Origin: Mycobacteroides sp. CBMA 271 | GTDB taxonomy: Bacteria > Actinomycetota > Actinomycetes > Mycobacteriales > Mycobacteriaceae | NCBI RefSeq assembly: GCF_009729205.1 | Contig: NZ_VTHB01000005.1 | Span: 372,001-436,000 of the forward strand | Reading direction: 5' to 3' | Length of the DNA stretch: 64,000 bases | In this document: positions 26,028 to 34,557 of the stretch, piece after piece | Numbering within the stretch: the stretch's first letter is position 1 | Layout of the letters: the number at the start of each line of letters is the position of its first letter | Translations under genes and position numbers: made by a program | The notes under the pieces: model-generated | Seen by the model: only the letters and a program-made list of their open reading frames with translations | What the model was told of the DNA's origin: nothing | Databases searched by the model: none

Positions 26028-26431
26028 CCGACGGAAAACCGACAGTGCTGTTCTTGTGCACCCACAACGCTGGCCGCTCGCAGATGGCCCTCGGCTACTT
26101 CACACATCTCGCCGGGGGCAACGCCATCGGAATGTCGGGAGGCTCAGAACCGGCCGACCAAATAAACCCGGCCGCAATCGAAGTCATGCGCGAAGTCGGC
26201 ATCGACATCACTGGCGAGTACCCCAAACCCTGGACCGATAAAACCGTACAGACGGCCGATGTCGTGGTCACCATGGGTTGCGGAGACACCTGCCCGTACT
26301 TTCCCGGGAAGCGGTACGAGAACTGGGATCTGGCCGACCCCGCTGGACAATCCGCCGAGGCGATCCGCCCCGTCCGCGACGACATCGAACAGCGAGTTCG
26401 GGTACTGCTCAAGGAACTCGGCGTCCGTTAG
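26024..26431 (+). CDS. arsC: Arsenate reductase (LMW-phosphatase-type ArsC)
   Basis: A 135-residue reductase with the CX5R P-loop (C12 and R18 in CTHNAGRS) and the GCGDTCPYFPG segment. In actinobacteria such proteins use mycothiol and mycoredoxin to reduce arsenate to arsenite, which ACR3 then exports. GTG start at 26024 overlaps the acr3 stop. Its end overlaps the convergent HxlR gene by four bases. Confidence 0.9.
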   Translation: MTDGKPTVLFLCTHNAGRSQMALGYFTHLAGGNAIGMSGGSEPADQINPAAIEVMREVGIDITGEYPKPWTDKTVQTADVVVTMGCGDTCPYFPGKRYENWDLADPAGQSAEAIRPVRDDIEQRVRVLLKELGVR

Positions 26432-27060
26432 GCAGCGAAGGCGGTTCGGGCCGCAGCCTCATCGCCGTCGACCTCGACCAGCCCGAGGGTGCGCGCGTCG
26501 TTGAGGGGGAGTGCGCCGGCGGCGAGGCCGAGGATGTAGACGGGGTCCGCGCGGACGGTGGCGTCAAGGTCACGCCCATCGTGCACACCGACCTCGAAGC
26601 CCGAGCGCGTCGCGCGGAGCTGAAGACGTGGGCCGCCGATCTCAAGGCCTATCGTCACCGAGGAGCGAATCTTGACCCGGGTGTTGAGCAGGGCGGGGAC
26701 GGCAAGAGCGAGCCACTCGGGGCGGAAGGTGTCATCGTCGGCGGGGCCGCGGACCATAAGCGGGGTAGACCAGCGGAGCAGACTCTCGATCGGCTGGCGC
26801 AGTTCGGCACCCCACGGCGTAAGAACGTACTCGACCACACTGCCCTCGCCGGTTAGTCGCCGCTCGATCACCCCGGAGGCCTCGAGGTCGCGGAGCCTGT
26901 CGGCGAGCAGGTTGGTCGCGATGCCGGGGAGGCCGTCGCTTAAGTCACGGTAGCGAGCAGGGGCAATGAGGAGCTCGCGGATGATCAGCAGATTCCAGCG
27001 GTCGCCGACGATCTCCAGAGAGCGGGCGAGCCCACAGTATTGGCCGTAGCTACGCATCAT
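26428..27060 (-). CDS. HxlR-family transcriptional regulator
   Basis: A 210-residue protein. The N-terminal ~100 residues form the HxlR winged helix (YGQYCGLARSLEIVGDRW, then GIATNLLADRLRDLEASGVI), with the redox-type Cys in QYC. The C-terminal half (residues 115-210) resembles an SCP2-like lipid-binding domain. It is divergent from the haloalkane-dehalogenase-like gene at 27139 with under 80 bases between, so it probably regulates it. Confidence 0.85.
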   Translation of the reverse strand: MMRSYGQYCGLARSLEIVGDRWNLLIIRELLIAPARYRDLSDGLPGIATNLLADRLRDLEASGVIERRLTGEGSVVEYVLTPWGAELRQPIESLLRWSTPLMVRGPADDDTFRPEWLALAVPALLNTRVKIRSSVTIGLEIGGPRLQLRATRSGFEVGVHDGRDLDATVRADPVYILGLAAGALPLNDARTLGLVEVDGDEAAARTAFAA

Positions 27061-27138
27061 TCTCCCTCATGCTTGATTATCTAAAGTAAGCGTGACATGC
27101 TCAAGTCTACCTTGATACCGAGCCAAGAGGGGGCCCGC

Positions 27139-28035
27139 ATGGCCGAGACCACCAAGAACGCACGACCGTCCTGGGTCGACAGCCGCCTGTTCCCGTTCGA
27201 GAGCCGATTCGTCGACATCGATGGGCACGCAGTGCATTACGTCGACGAGGGGTCGGGCCCCACACTGCTACTCCTGCATGGCAATCCGACCTGGTCGTTC
27301 CTCTGGCGCGATGTGATCTGCGCGCTGCGCGCAGACTTTCGGTGCATCGCCCTCGACTATCCGGGATTCGGGCTGTCCGCGCCGAAGCCCGGCTACCGTT
27401 ACCTTCCCGAAGAGCACGCAGAGGTGGTCACCGGGTTCATCGACGCGCTCGGCCTTAACGGTGTCACTCTGGTTGGCCAGGACTGGGGCGGCCCGATCGG
27501 GTTGGCTGCCGCCCAACAGCGGCCTGGTGTCTTCGACCGACTGGTGCTCGCCAACACCTGGGCATGGCCGGTCAACGGCGTCTTTCACTTCGAGTGGTTT
27601 TCTCGCATCATCGGTGGTCTTCCGATGCGCTTCCTGGCCCAGCGCCTGAACCTACTCGTCAACGCCTTCATACCCATGGGCCACCGAAGGCGTAAGCCAA
27701 CTCTCGGCGAGATGGCCCACTATCGCCGGGCTTTGGATACCCCAGAGGGGCGCCGGGCCTCCGCCGTGCTCCCCGGCCAGATCATCGGTAGCAAGACCTT
27801 CTTCGCCAAGGTCGAGGCCGGCCTGGCGGAACTCAACCACCTGCCGACACTGATCGTGTGGGGCACTGCCGACATCGGCCTCCGCACCCAGGAGCGCGAA
27901 CGGCTGGAAGCGACGTTCCCTAACCACCAGACCGTGATCGTCGAGGGCGCAGGCGCATACGTGGAGTCGGATGCGCCCGACGAGTTCGTCGCCGCGATCC
28001 GCAACTGGACAGGAACACCGCGTGTGGATGGCTGA
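27139..28035 (+). CDS. Haloalkane-dehalogenase-like alpha/beta hydrolase lacking the catalytic His
   Basis: A 298-residue protein. HGNPTWSFLWR and VGQDWGGP (nucleophile D115, halide-binding W116) match haloalkane dehalogenases, and WGTAD contains a likely acid. Near the C-terminus the family has GAGH(Y/F)xxED; here residues 271-276 are AGAYVE, so the catalytic histidine is Ala (A273, codon GCA). The start is ATG 27139, with AGAGGGGG just upstream. Without the histidine the hydrolytic half-reaction should fail, so it may be inactive, a binder, or use another residue. Confidence 0.85.
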   Translation: MAETTKNARPSWVDSRLFPFESRFVDIDGHAVHYVDEGSGPTLLLLHGNPTWSFLWRDVICALRADFRCIALDYPGFGLSAPKPGYRYLPEEHAEVVTGFIDALGLNGVTLVGQDWGGPIGLAAAQQRPGVFDRLVLANTWAWPVNGVFHFEWFSRIIGGLPMRFLAQRLNLLVNAFIPMGHRRRKPTLGEMAHYRRALDTPEGRRASAVLPGQIIGSKTFFAKVEAGLAELNHLPTLIVWGTADIGLRTQERERLEATFPNHQTVIVEGAGAYVESDAPDEFVAAIRNWTGTPRVDG

Positions 28036-28169
28036 CGTTCTCACGGTTCAGAAAGAGTCGTCACCGGAATCGAGTTCGTCGATTACGGTTCAGGCGTCGC
28101 CAACTTGGGGCTGATCGTAAGAAATCTGCACTAGCACAGCACTTTTCAAAGTGAATCCAGCCTGAGGGG

Positions 28170-28208
28170 CGTTCGACCCCGGACCGAGGCGAAGTTCGGG
28201 GTCGAACG
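28170..28208 (+). terminator. Hairpin downstream of dehalogenase-like gene
   Basis: Perfect 12-base stem (CGTTCGACCCCG at 28170-28181, CGGGGTCGAACG at 28197-28208) with a 15-base loop, about 135 bases after the stop. Possible terminator; it could also serve another element in the gap. Confidence 0.5.
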
Positions 28209-28306
28209 AGGTTAAATTTCATGACGGTCTCAGTTGAGCAAAGGTACTGCAGCGTAGCCGCGATGCGTGAGCCGACATCGCACGCCTGGCTTTAATGTTG
28301 GCTGCT

Positions 28307-28735
28307 ATGGCCAGACTTGACAGGTACGTGAAACGATGGCGTGCAGCACTTTCCGTAGCCCCGTCGGCGTTGGTCCTTTCCGTCCTCGGGCTCCCCGGCG
28401 CGCCCGTTGCTCACGCGGCTGCGGTCACGGCGACGTTGTCGGTGACTTCGACGTGGCAGACCGGTTTTATCGCCCGTTTCACCATCACCAACTTGAGCAC
28501 AGTGCCGCTAAGCGATTGGAAGCTTGAATTCGACTTGCCGATGGGAGAGTCCGTCCAACACACCTGGAGTAGCAGCCTTGCACAGTCTGGCACGCACTAC
28601 GTTCTTGGCCCCGCGAATTGGAATCGCACCATCGCACCAGGCGGTTCCGCTACAGGTGGCATGAGAGGCGTGCTGAGCGGTTCCTACACACCACCGTTGA
28701 ATTGTGTTCTCAACGGGCAATACCCTTGCAGCTGA
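28307..28735 (+). CDS. Secreted carbohydrate-binding (CBM2) protein
   Basis: A 142-residue exported protein. The signal peptide runs to about residue 38 (ending VAHAA). The remainder is a single family-2 cellulose-binding-type beta sandwich: STWQTGFIARFTITNLS, LSDWKLEFDLP, ANWNRTIAPGGS and a C-terminal cysteine pair. No catalytic domain is attached. Similar small secreted CBM2 proteins occur in mycobacteria. It stands alone. Confidence 0.8.
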   Translation: MARLDRYVKRWRAALSVAPSALVLSVLGLPGAPVAHAAAVTATLSVTSTWQTGFIARFTITNLSTVPLSDWKLEFDLPMGESVQHTWSSSLAQSGTHYVLGPANWNRTIAPGGSATGGMRGVLSGSYTPPLNCVLNGQYPCS

Positions 28736-28946
28736 GGGCGACTGCGCAGCAAGGCTCGACCACGTAGCTCGCGCGCCAATGGTGGATCTCGTTGAGCACA
28801 GGTGATTGCGATCGCCTCCTGCTTCGGCGATTTCCTGCTTGGCCGAGTACACCGGCGGTCAGGCGACCAGCCAGGGTGATGACGACGGACTTGCCCTGAG
28901 TTCGAACCTCATTGTCGAATCTCCTTGTTCCTGATCATGCCTGAGG

Positions 28947-28979
28947 GCGTTGTGCGCGATCGGCGAGTTCGTTCTCGGG
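28947..28979 (+). pseudogene. Fragment of IF2-N-like gene
   Basis: This 33-base stretch matches 48276-48308 with one synonymous difference (ggc/ggt). The preceding N-terminal part and the C-terminal part of the gene are absent or unrecognisable, so this is a relic of a duplicated or recombined paralogue. Confidence 0.6.
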
Positions 28980-29122
28980 TTGCGCCGCGGTATCAGTACC
29001 AAACCTAGGTGGGTTCTCGGAGACGCGCAGTGCTGCAAAGTTTTTCATTGCATCGAGGGTCCACCTCCATGCCGACCGCGGGGCAGAATTCGTCGCCGCC
29101 CCAGGGTGTCAAAAGTCACTTT

Positions 29123-29134
29123 AATATGCATATT
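29123..29134. promoter_or_regulatory. Candidate NsrR-type operator
   Basis: AATATGCATATT is a perfect 12-base palindrome in an AT-rich island 28 bases upstream of nsrR. NsrR sites in other bacteria are AT-rich with an ATGCAT-like core, so the position and core fit autoregulation. Confidence 0.55.
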
Positions 29135-29161
29135 TTATACTTATTAGGTAGCGTCTGGTGC

Positions 29162-29617
29162 ATGCAGCTGACCAAGTTCACCGATATCGGTCTGCGCATC
29201 ACGATGTTGCTGGCGGCCCAAACCCATGAGCGTCAGCTGCTGACCGCTGATGTGGCCGTCAAGCTGGGGGTTCCGTATACGCATGTGTCCAAGGCGGTGG
29301 CGCGGCTCGGCGCCTTGGGGGTCGTGGAAACCGTCCGAGGGCGCCACGGCGGAATACGGATCTCAGAAGCCGGGCTGCGCAGTCCGGTGGGGTGGCTCGC
29401 ATCCGGCCTAGAAGGGGAGCGGGAGGTCATCCCATGCGAGGGGTCAGCCGCGTGCCCGTTGAGTAAGGGCTGTCATCTGCGCAGCGCGTTGCGGGTGTCG
29501 CAGTCCGCCTTCTACGACAAGTTGAACGACTGGACAGTGCAGGATCTCGTAGCGGCGCCGACGGGGCCGCTGCTGCGAAAACTACCGTTGACCATCACAG
29601 AAGGGGCCACCCGATGA
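29162..29617 (+). CDS. nsrR: NsrR-type Rrf2 iron-sulfur nitric-oxide sensor
   Basis: A 151-residue Rrf2-family regulator. The helix-turn-helix spans about residues 27-50. The [4Fe-4S]-binding cysteines C92, C98 and C104 and the aspartate D8 match, within one residue, those described for the Streptomyces NsrR cluster (D8, C93, C99, C105). Nitric oxide would destroy the cluster and release the operon. Its stop overlaps the hmp ATG by four bases. Confidence 0.9.
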   Translation: MQLTKFTDIGLRITMLLAAQTHERQLLTADVAVKLGVPYTHVSKAVARLGALGVVETVRGRHGGIRISEAGLRSPVGWLASGLEGEREVIPCEGSAACPLSKGCHLRSALRVSQSAFYDKLNDWTVQDLVAAPTGPLLRKLPLTITEGATR

Positions 29618-30810
29618 TTTCTGCAGAATCGTTGACGACCGTCAGAGCCACCGCATCGGTGGTCGCCGGCGCACTCGATGACATCACGCCGAAGTTCTAC
29701 CGCAGCCTGTTCACTGCGCATCCTGAGCTGGGACGCAACCTCTTCAATCGGAGCAATCAGGCCAACGGCGATCAAGCCCGAGCATTGGCCGCATCCATTG
29801 TCGCGTTCGCCGAACTTCTCCTCGAGGACAACGGCGACCGCTACGGCGTCGTGCTTGACCGCGTCGCCCATAAACACGCATCCCTGGGTGTGGTGGCCGA
29901 TCAATACCCTGTCGTGTACGAGCATCTGTTTTCGGCGATCGCCGATTCGCTCGGTGAGGCGGCCACACCGGCCGTGGTGCAGGCCTGGACCGAGCTTTAC
30001 TGGTTGATGGCCCACGAACTGATCACTCGGGAGCGTGAGCTCTACACCAGCGCAGGTGTGGCGGCCGGCGACATCTGGAGACAAGCACGCGTCACGGCGC
30101 GGTCCCTCGAATCGGCAGATGTCGTCAGCCTGGAACTGGCCCCCCTGAACGGGAAATTTCCGGACTTTCTCCCCGGACAGTACATCTCGGTCCAAGTGCA
30201 GCTGGCCGACGGTGCACGACAAAGCCGCCAATACAGCCTGGCGCACAGCTCATCACAGGGCAGCTGGCGCATCGCAGTCAAACGTCTACCCGGCGATGGC
30301 GCCATACCAGCGGGCGAGGTATCAAACTTCATCTACGAGAACGTGTTCGAAGGCGATGAACTTCGCATCTCCATACCCGCCGGCGAACTCACGCTCGATG
30401 AATCCGGGCGCCCGCTCCTGCTGATTTCCGCAGGAATCGGCTGCACACCGATGCTAGGGATGCTGCATCACCTGGTCGCCGAGCAGTCCACCCGAGACAT
30501 CCGCGTGCTGCACGCGGACAGAGCTATGTCGTCCCATCCGTACCGACATGAGCTGACATCGCTGGTGGACCGGCTGCCCAATGCGCGCCTGCACAGCTGG
30601 TACACCACGCTGCAGAAGGACCGCGTAGGCGCGACCGCCGGACGCATGATCCTTGGCGAGCAGATCGCAGTCGATCAGCAGTCCGTCGCGTTCATCTGCG
30701 GGCCCCGCCCGTTTATCCGACACGTCGCCGACGCACTTGCACTCAAAGGTGTTGCCGCCGAAGACATCCGCTATGAACTGTTCGGCCCGCCACTCTTGGC
30801 CAAACTCTAG
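29614..30810 (+). CDS. hmp: Flavohemoglobin (nitric oxide dioxygenase)
   Basis: A 398-residue three-domain protein. The globin domain covers residues 1-140, with the proximal-His segment KHASLGV. The FAD domain has RQYSLAHSS, and the NAD domain has ISAGIGCTPMLGML and FICGPRPF. It oxidises NO to nitrate using O2 and NAD(P)H. Translationally coupled to nsrR, which should repress it. Confidence 0.95.
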   Translation: MISAESLTTVRATASVVAGALDDITPKFYRSLFTAHPELGRNLFNRSNQANGDQARALAASIVAFAELLLEDNGDRYGVVLDRVAHKHASLGVVADQYPVVYEHLFSAIADSLGEAATPAVVQAWTELYWLMAHELITRERELYTSAGVAAGDIWRQARVTARSLESADVVSLELAPLNGKFPDFLPGQYISVQVQLADGARQSRQYSLAHSSSQGSWRIAVKRLPGDGAIPAGEVSNFIYENVFEGDELRISIPAGELTLDESGRPLLLISAGIGCTPMLGMLHHLVAEQSTRDIRVLHADRAMSSHPYRHELTSLVDRLPNARLHSWYTTLQKDRVGATAGRMILGEQIAVDQQSVAFICGPRPFIRHVADALALKGVAAEDIRYELFGPPLLAKL

Positions 30811-30865
30811 CCGCCCCTCCCGAGAGCTGACCGTCCATGCCGATCTCCGGTGCAACGCTTTCCGA

Positions 30866-32119
30866 TTAGCGCTGAAGCTCCGGTGCGGTGAATTGTTCGG
30901 TCTCATTGCCCAGCGCCCATGCGTGCCAGCGTTCCCATGCATGCATGTTGATTGACTGCCAGAGGCGGTCGACCGGCGGGCAGACCCTTCGGGCGGCCTC
31001 AAGCGCCAGAGTCAGCGGGATTCGGGCCGCGAGGTATACGAGCCCAATTCCCGGCGCCGGGATGTGGTGCTGTCGGCGAATGCGGGCTCTGACATATAGG
31101 CGTGCGTGCGCCGCCTGCACCCGAAGGTGCGCGGCCGCGCGCAGGCGATCGCCAAGGCGTGCATTCGGAGCGGGGGAGAATGAGGGCACGAATGACTCAA
31201 TCAGCTGCCGACCGTTTTCCCCCGAATCATAGGATCGTGCTGTACCGAACATGTAAAGGATGCGAATGCCGTCCCCTAAATTCGTGGGGTAGATCGCGTC
31301 GCACCGTACGCCGAGCATGTGCCCGAGGTACCTACTGAAATGCATGCAGGCCTCGATCTCACGCTTAGACGTTATGTGGCCCAACGCGCACAGGCCCAGA
31401 CCCGGCGCCACGCTCCCGCCCATGAGCGTGAGGAGCATCTCCGCTTGGCTGATTGGCAAGCCCCACCGCTCGGCATCCCATTCGGCGTGCTGTCGCACGC
31501 CCTTCCGAATGCTGACATGCATGATCCGAACCTTCATTGATATTGCGCGGGCGCGGGAGCCCGGAGTCAACGCGGCGCCGGGTTTGCACGACTCGATCCA
31601 CCAGCGGCTTGTTTCCAGGTAGCGGTGTAGCGCGCTCTGTCCGGCATAGCCGCCTGCCAGCACGAGGGGGACAGCGAGTGATCCCTCCGTGTATGTATCC
31701 ATCGTCGCGGCATTTGCCATGGCGCCCATGTGATAAGCCCACCGGCGCCATACAGCTGCGCCGGCCTCTACGAGTTCGGGGTTGACCCACTCTGGAATGT
31801 TTTCGAATTCGGCGAACAATGCACGCATCGATTCAGGCGCTTCTGGAACATCATCAACCGAACCGGCGAGAGCACGGTCGACGAGTTCGTTGGTCTTCTC
31901 GCGTCCCATTTCGCCGTAGATCGTCTCGGCCACAAACTGTTCGGCCACCGGATCACCGACGGTGCGAAGGCGGGCCCACTCGGACGCAACCTCCGGGCGT
32001 GGGAAAACGTCGAAGCCGGTCAGACGTTTTATCCGCCGCCTCTGAGCCGATGCGTCACTGGATCGAGAACGCTCTTCCCACCGGAAGGCAGTGGGTGTCG
32101 AGTTTTCAACACTGACCAT
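30866..32119 (-). CDS. Oxygenase MpaB/rubber-oxygenase-family (DUF2236) protein
   Basis: A 417-residue heme-binding-type protein of the DUF2236/MpaB/latex-clearing family: FPRPEVASEWARLRTVGDPVAEQF, then GYAGQSALHRYLETSRWW, and the helix with VRIMHVSIRKGVRQH that carries the probable axial His. ATG 32119 is chosen because GGAGA lies five bases upstream. Family members cleave or oxidise long lipid chains. Divergent from a TetR gene at 32341, which probably controls it. Confidence 0.85.
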   Translation of the reverse strand: MVSVENSTPTAFRWEERSRSSDASAQRRRIKRLTGFDVFPRPEVASEWARLRTVGDPVAEQFVAETIYGEMGREKTNELVDRALAGSVDDVPEAPESMRALFAEFENIPEWVNPELVEAGAAVWRRWAYHMGAMANAATMDTYTEGSLAVPLVLAGGYAGQSALHRYLETSRWWIESCKPGAALTPGSRARAISMKVRIMHVSIRKGVRQHAEWDAERWGLPISQAEMLLTLMGGSVAPGLGLCALGHITSKREIEACMHFSRYLGHMLGVRCDAIYPTNLGDGIRILYMFGTARSYDSGENGRQLIESFVPSFSPAPNARLGDRLRAAAHLRVQAAHARLYVRARIRRQHHIPAPGIGLVYLAARIPLTLALEAARRVCPPVDRLWQSINMHAWERWHAWALGNETEQFTAPELQR

Positions 32120-32340
32120 GAGAATCTCCATTTGTAGTAGCGCGACTGACAGTTCCCGTTTTGCAGAGTTCCCCGACCGGCCAGAATTCCGCATCGGTGT
32201 TTTCAGTTTCTTTGCAGGACAGAGCTTCTCGCCGAATGCTCCGAGTGTGGTAGGCGACACAATTTCCTCGGAGCCCGCTCATCCGTCACCCGACTCCGGT
32301 GTTGCGATCGATGTAGCAGATTCCATGTCGACAGAATAAG

Positions 32341-32970
32341 ATGAGCGATAACTCACCTTCTACTCTAATTGGATCGATCATGCCTAGAGGCCGTAACCTG
32401 GTACAACAGCGTGCACACAATTCTCGCGAGCGGATACTGGAGGCCGCAGCTCACCTTTTTGCACAACAGGGAATCGCAGGCACGTCCACCAACAGGATCG
32501 CTCAACAGGCCGATATGAGCATCGGCTTGCTATACCGATACTTTGCGAACAAGGAGGACATCGCGGCCGTTCTTCAACGCAGACTCGCCAAGACCCTCGA
32601 ACGGAATTTCACGCAGGTCGTGTTCGCGACCATCACCCTTGAGCCCGCCGAGGCGGTCGCGCAATGCCTTAGTGTCATCACCGAGACACTCAGCGAGCAC
32701 AGCGATTTGGTGCGCGCGTTCGAATCCGAGGGAACGCGGGTCGGCATCTTCGGAGGAGTCGAAGAGAGACTCCAGATGCTGACGCGGACGTACCTCCTGC
32801 AACACCTGGGGCCGCTGCCGGATTCCGAGCTTGAGGCGCGTGCGTTTGTCCTCGCCACTGCAGGCCTCGCGATGAGCTACCGGATCGGTGTTGCAACGCC
32901 GCCAGGTATCTCACAGCAGCAGTTGACGACCGTTACCGCCAAGATGCTGTCCACCCTTGCCGTTCCGTAA
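32341..32970 (+). CDS. TetR-family transcriptional regulator
   Basis: A 209-residue regulator with the HTH TSTNRIAQQADMSIGLLYRYFANKEDI. ATG 32341 or an in-frame ATG at 32380 may be used. It is divergent from the MpaB-type oxygenase with about 220 bases between. Ligand unknown, but a lipid-like oxygenase substrate is a reasonable guess. Confidence 0.8.
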   Translation: MSDNSPSTLIGSIMPRGRNLVQQRAHNSRERILEAAAHLFAQQGIAGTSTNRIAQQADMSIGLLYRYFANKEDIAAVLQRRLAKTLERNFTQVVFATITLEPAEAVAQCLSVITETLSEHSDLVRAFESEGTRVGIFGGVEERLQMLTRTYLLQHLGPLPDSELEARAFVLATAGLAMSYRIGVATPPGISQQQLTTVTAKMLSTLAVP

Positions 32971-33026
32971 TCTCTAGGCCGACATGGCAATCCAGATTCC
33001 GCCACGTGTCCGTGGCGGATTGTCGG

Positions 33027-33866
33027 CTATAGACATGTCGCGGCGCGGACTAGGTCGGCTACGGCTTGGGATCGACTGTGTGGCGGCCAGGCGATGACGG
33101 TGGTAACGGCTGGTGCGTCCGTCACCACCACGATGGCATGAGCATCGCTCAACGCTGACCGGACCGACTCTGGCACAAACGCGTAAGCCCGTCCGAGCGC
33201 GATCAGCTGGAACAGCTGGGTGTGATCGCGCACCTGCGGGCCAGTGCCGTCGCGATAGCTCCCGTCCGGTCGTGGCCAGCGCGGCAGCGGCAGGTCAATC
33301 AGGGCGTTCACCTCGGCGGTCGATATGTGTGGCCGGTCAGCGAGGGGATGGCCCGCGGGGAGGATGAGGACCTGCCGTTCGGTGTGCAGGTCCTCGACGT
33401 CGAATCCCGCCGTGCTGTCGTAGGGCCGCTGGAGTAGCGCGACATCGGCGCGCCCGTCACGTAGCAGTCTTTCCTGCTCGCCGGGTCCACACAGCACCAC
33501 CTCGATCTCGACAGCGCCGGGTTCCGCAGCGTAGGCCGCCAGCAGCCTCGCCAACAGCTCACTGGAAGCTCCGGCCTTCGTCGCCAGCACCACACCGGGC
33601 TTCGCGGTGGCGGCGCGGCGGGTGCGGCGCGCAGCGGCGTCGGCCGCGTCGAGCGTGGCCCGGGCCTCCGCCAGCAGCACCTGCCCGGCCGCCGTGAGAG
33701 ATATTGGGCGGGTGCTGCGGTGCAGCAGTATCACTCCGAGTCGCCGTTCGAGCTGCTGGATTGCCCGCGACAGCGGTGGTTGCGCGATCGCTAGCCGATT
33801 CGCCGCTCGTCCGAAGTGCAACTCCTCGGCGACAGCGACGAAGTATCGCAACTCTCGCGTCTCCAC
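33027..33866 (-). CDS. LysR-family transcriptional regulator
   Basis: A 279-residue LysR regulator. ELRYFVAVAEELHFGRAANRLAIAQPPLSRAIQQLE is the N-terminal winged helix; the remainder is the periplasmic-binding-like effector domain. GTG 33866 gives the usual METRELRYF start; an open frame runs further upstream. It is divergent from a WrbA-like quinone reductase 105 bases away and may activate it. Confidence 0.85.
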   Translation of the reverse strand: METRELRYFVAVAEELHFGRAANRLAIAQPPLSRAIQQLERRLGVILLHRSTRPISLTAAGQVLLAEARATLDAADAAARRTRRAATAKPGVVLATKAGASSELLARLLAAYAAEPGAVEIEVVLCGPGEQERLLRDGRADVALLQRPYDSTAGFDVEDLHTERQVLILPAGHPLADRPHISTAEVNALIDLPLPRWPRPDGSYRDGTGPQVRDHTQLFQLIALGRAYAFVPESVRSALSDAHAIVVVTDAPAVTTVIAWPPHSRSQAVADLVRAATCL

Positions 33867-33971
33867 CAGGGCATCGTATCCGCCCCTCACCAGGATCGAT
33901 ACCTGTGGAGTATCGCGGCCCACCCAGTTGGTCTTAGACGGCTCACGTGGTCCCGCGCCAGGATCGACGGC

Positions 33972-34538
33972 ATGAGTGAGCAGACGATCGCTAACGTCGC
34001 GGTGATCTACTACAGCGAGACCGGCAGCATCAAGCGGATGGCCGAAGCCGCCGCCGAGGGCGCAGCCAAGGCGGGGGCCGACGTGCGCCTACTCCCAGCC
34101 GACGAGGCCCGCACCGACGACATCGAATGGGCCGACGTCGTCCTGTTCGGGACGCCCAGCCACTACGGCACAATCGCCGCTGGACTCAAGACGTACATCG
34201 ACAGCACCGGCGACCTGTGGCGGGCGGGCAAGCTGGCCGACAAGGTATACGGGGCCTTCGTCTCCAGCGCGAGCACGCACGGCGGTCAGGAGACGACCCT
34301 GACGAACTTCACGACGATCTTCACCCACTGGGGCGGGATCATCGTGCCGCCCGGCGCCACCGCCCCGGTTCCGATAGCCCAGCAGCTGCAGTGGGGCAAT
34401 CCCCACGGGGCCGGGCACGTCGCCGGCTTCGGCATCCCGCCCACGGAGTACGCCTTGGACGCCGCACGCTACCAGGCCGGGCGCGCAGTCAAGGTGGCCG
34501 CTCAGCTGACGTCGATATCGCCGGGTTCCGCGGCGTAG
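33972..34538 (+). CDS. WrbA-type NAD(P)H:quinone oxidoreductase
   Basis: A 188-residue flavodoxin-fold protein. VAVIYYSETGSIKRMAEAAAEGA binds FMN phosphate, and FGTPSHYGTIAAGLKTYIDSTGDLW and STHGGQETT are conserved WrbA positions. Two-electron reduction of quinones protects against oxidative stress. ATG 33972 (MSEQTIANVAVIYY) is chosen; the open frame extends upstream through a LysR shadow. Divergent LysR probably regulates it. Confidence 0.9.
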   Translation: MSEQTIANVAVIYYSETGSIKRMAEAAAEGAAKAGADVRLLPADEARTDDIEWADVVLFGTPSHYGTIAAGLKTYIDSTGDLWRAGKLADKVYGAFVSSASTHGGQETTLTNFTTIFTHWGGIIVPPGATAPVPIAQQLQWGNPHGAGHVAGFGIPPTEYALDAARYQAGRAVKVAAQLTSISPGSAA

Positions 34539-34557
34539 GTGTCCGTGGGCTAAGCCG

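Larger units (their letters stand above)
28736..29161. other. Intergenic region with a gene fragment
   Basis: No complete gene is visible. Bases 28947-28979 encode ALCAIGEFVLG when read + and match 48276-48308 in all but one base, so this is a broken copy of the IF2-N-like gene at 48213. The last 60 bases become AT-rich and hold the nsrR promoter with an AATATGCATATT palindrome. Confidence 0.6.

Noticed and set aside
28170..28208. tRNA-like hairpin in the gap after the dehalogenase gene
   Set aside because: GTTCGA-like bases look like a T-arm at first, but no clover-leaf, anticodon arm or acceptor stem can be formed; it is best taken as a simple hairpin.
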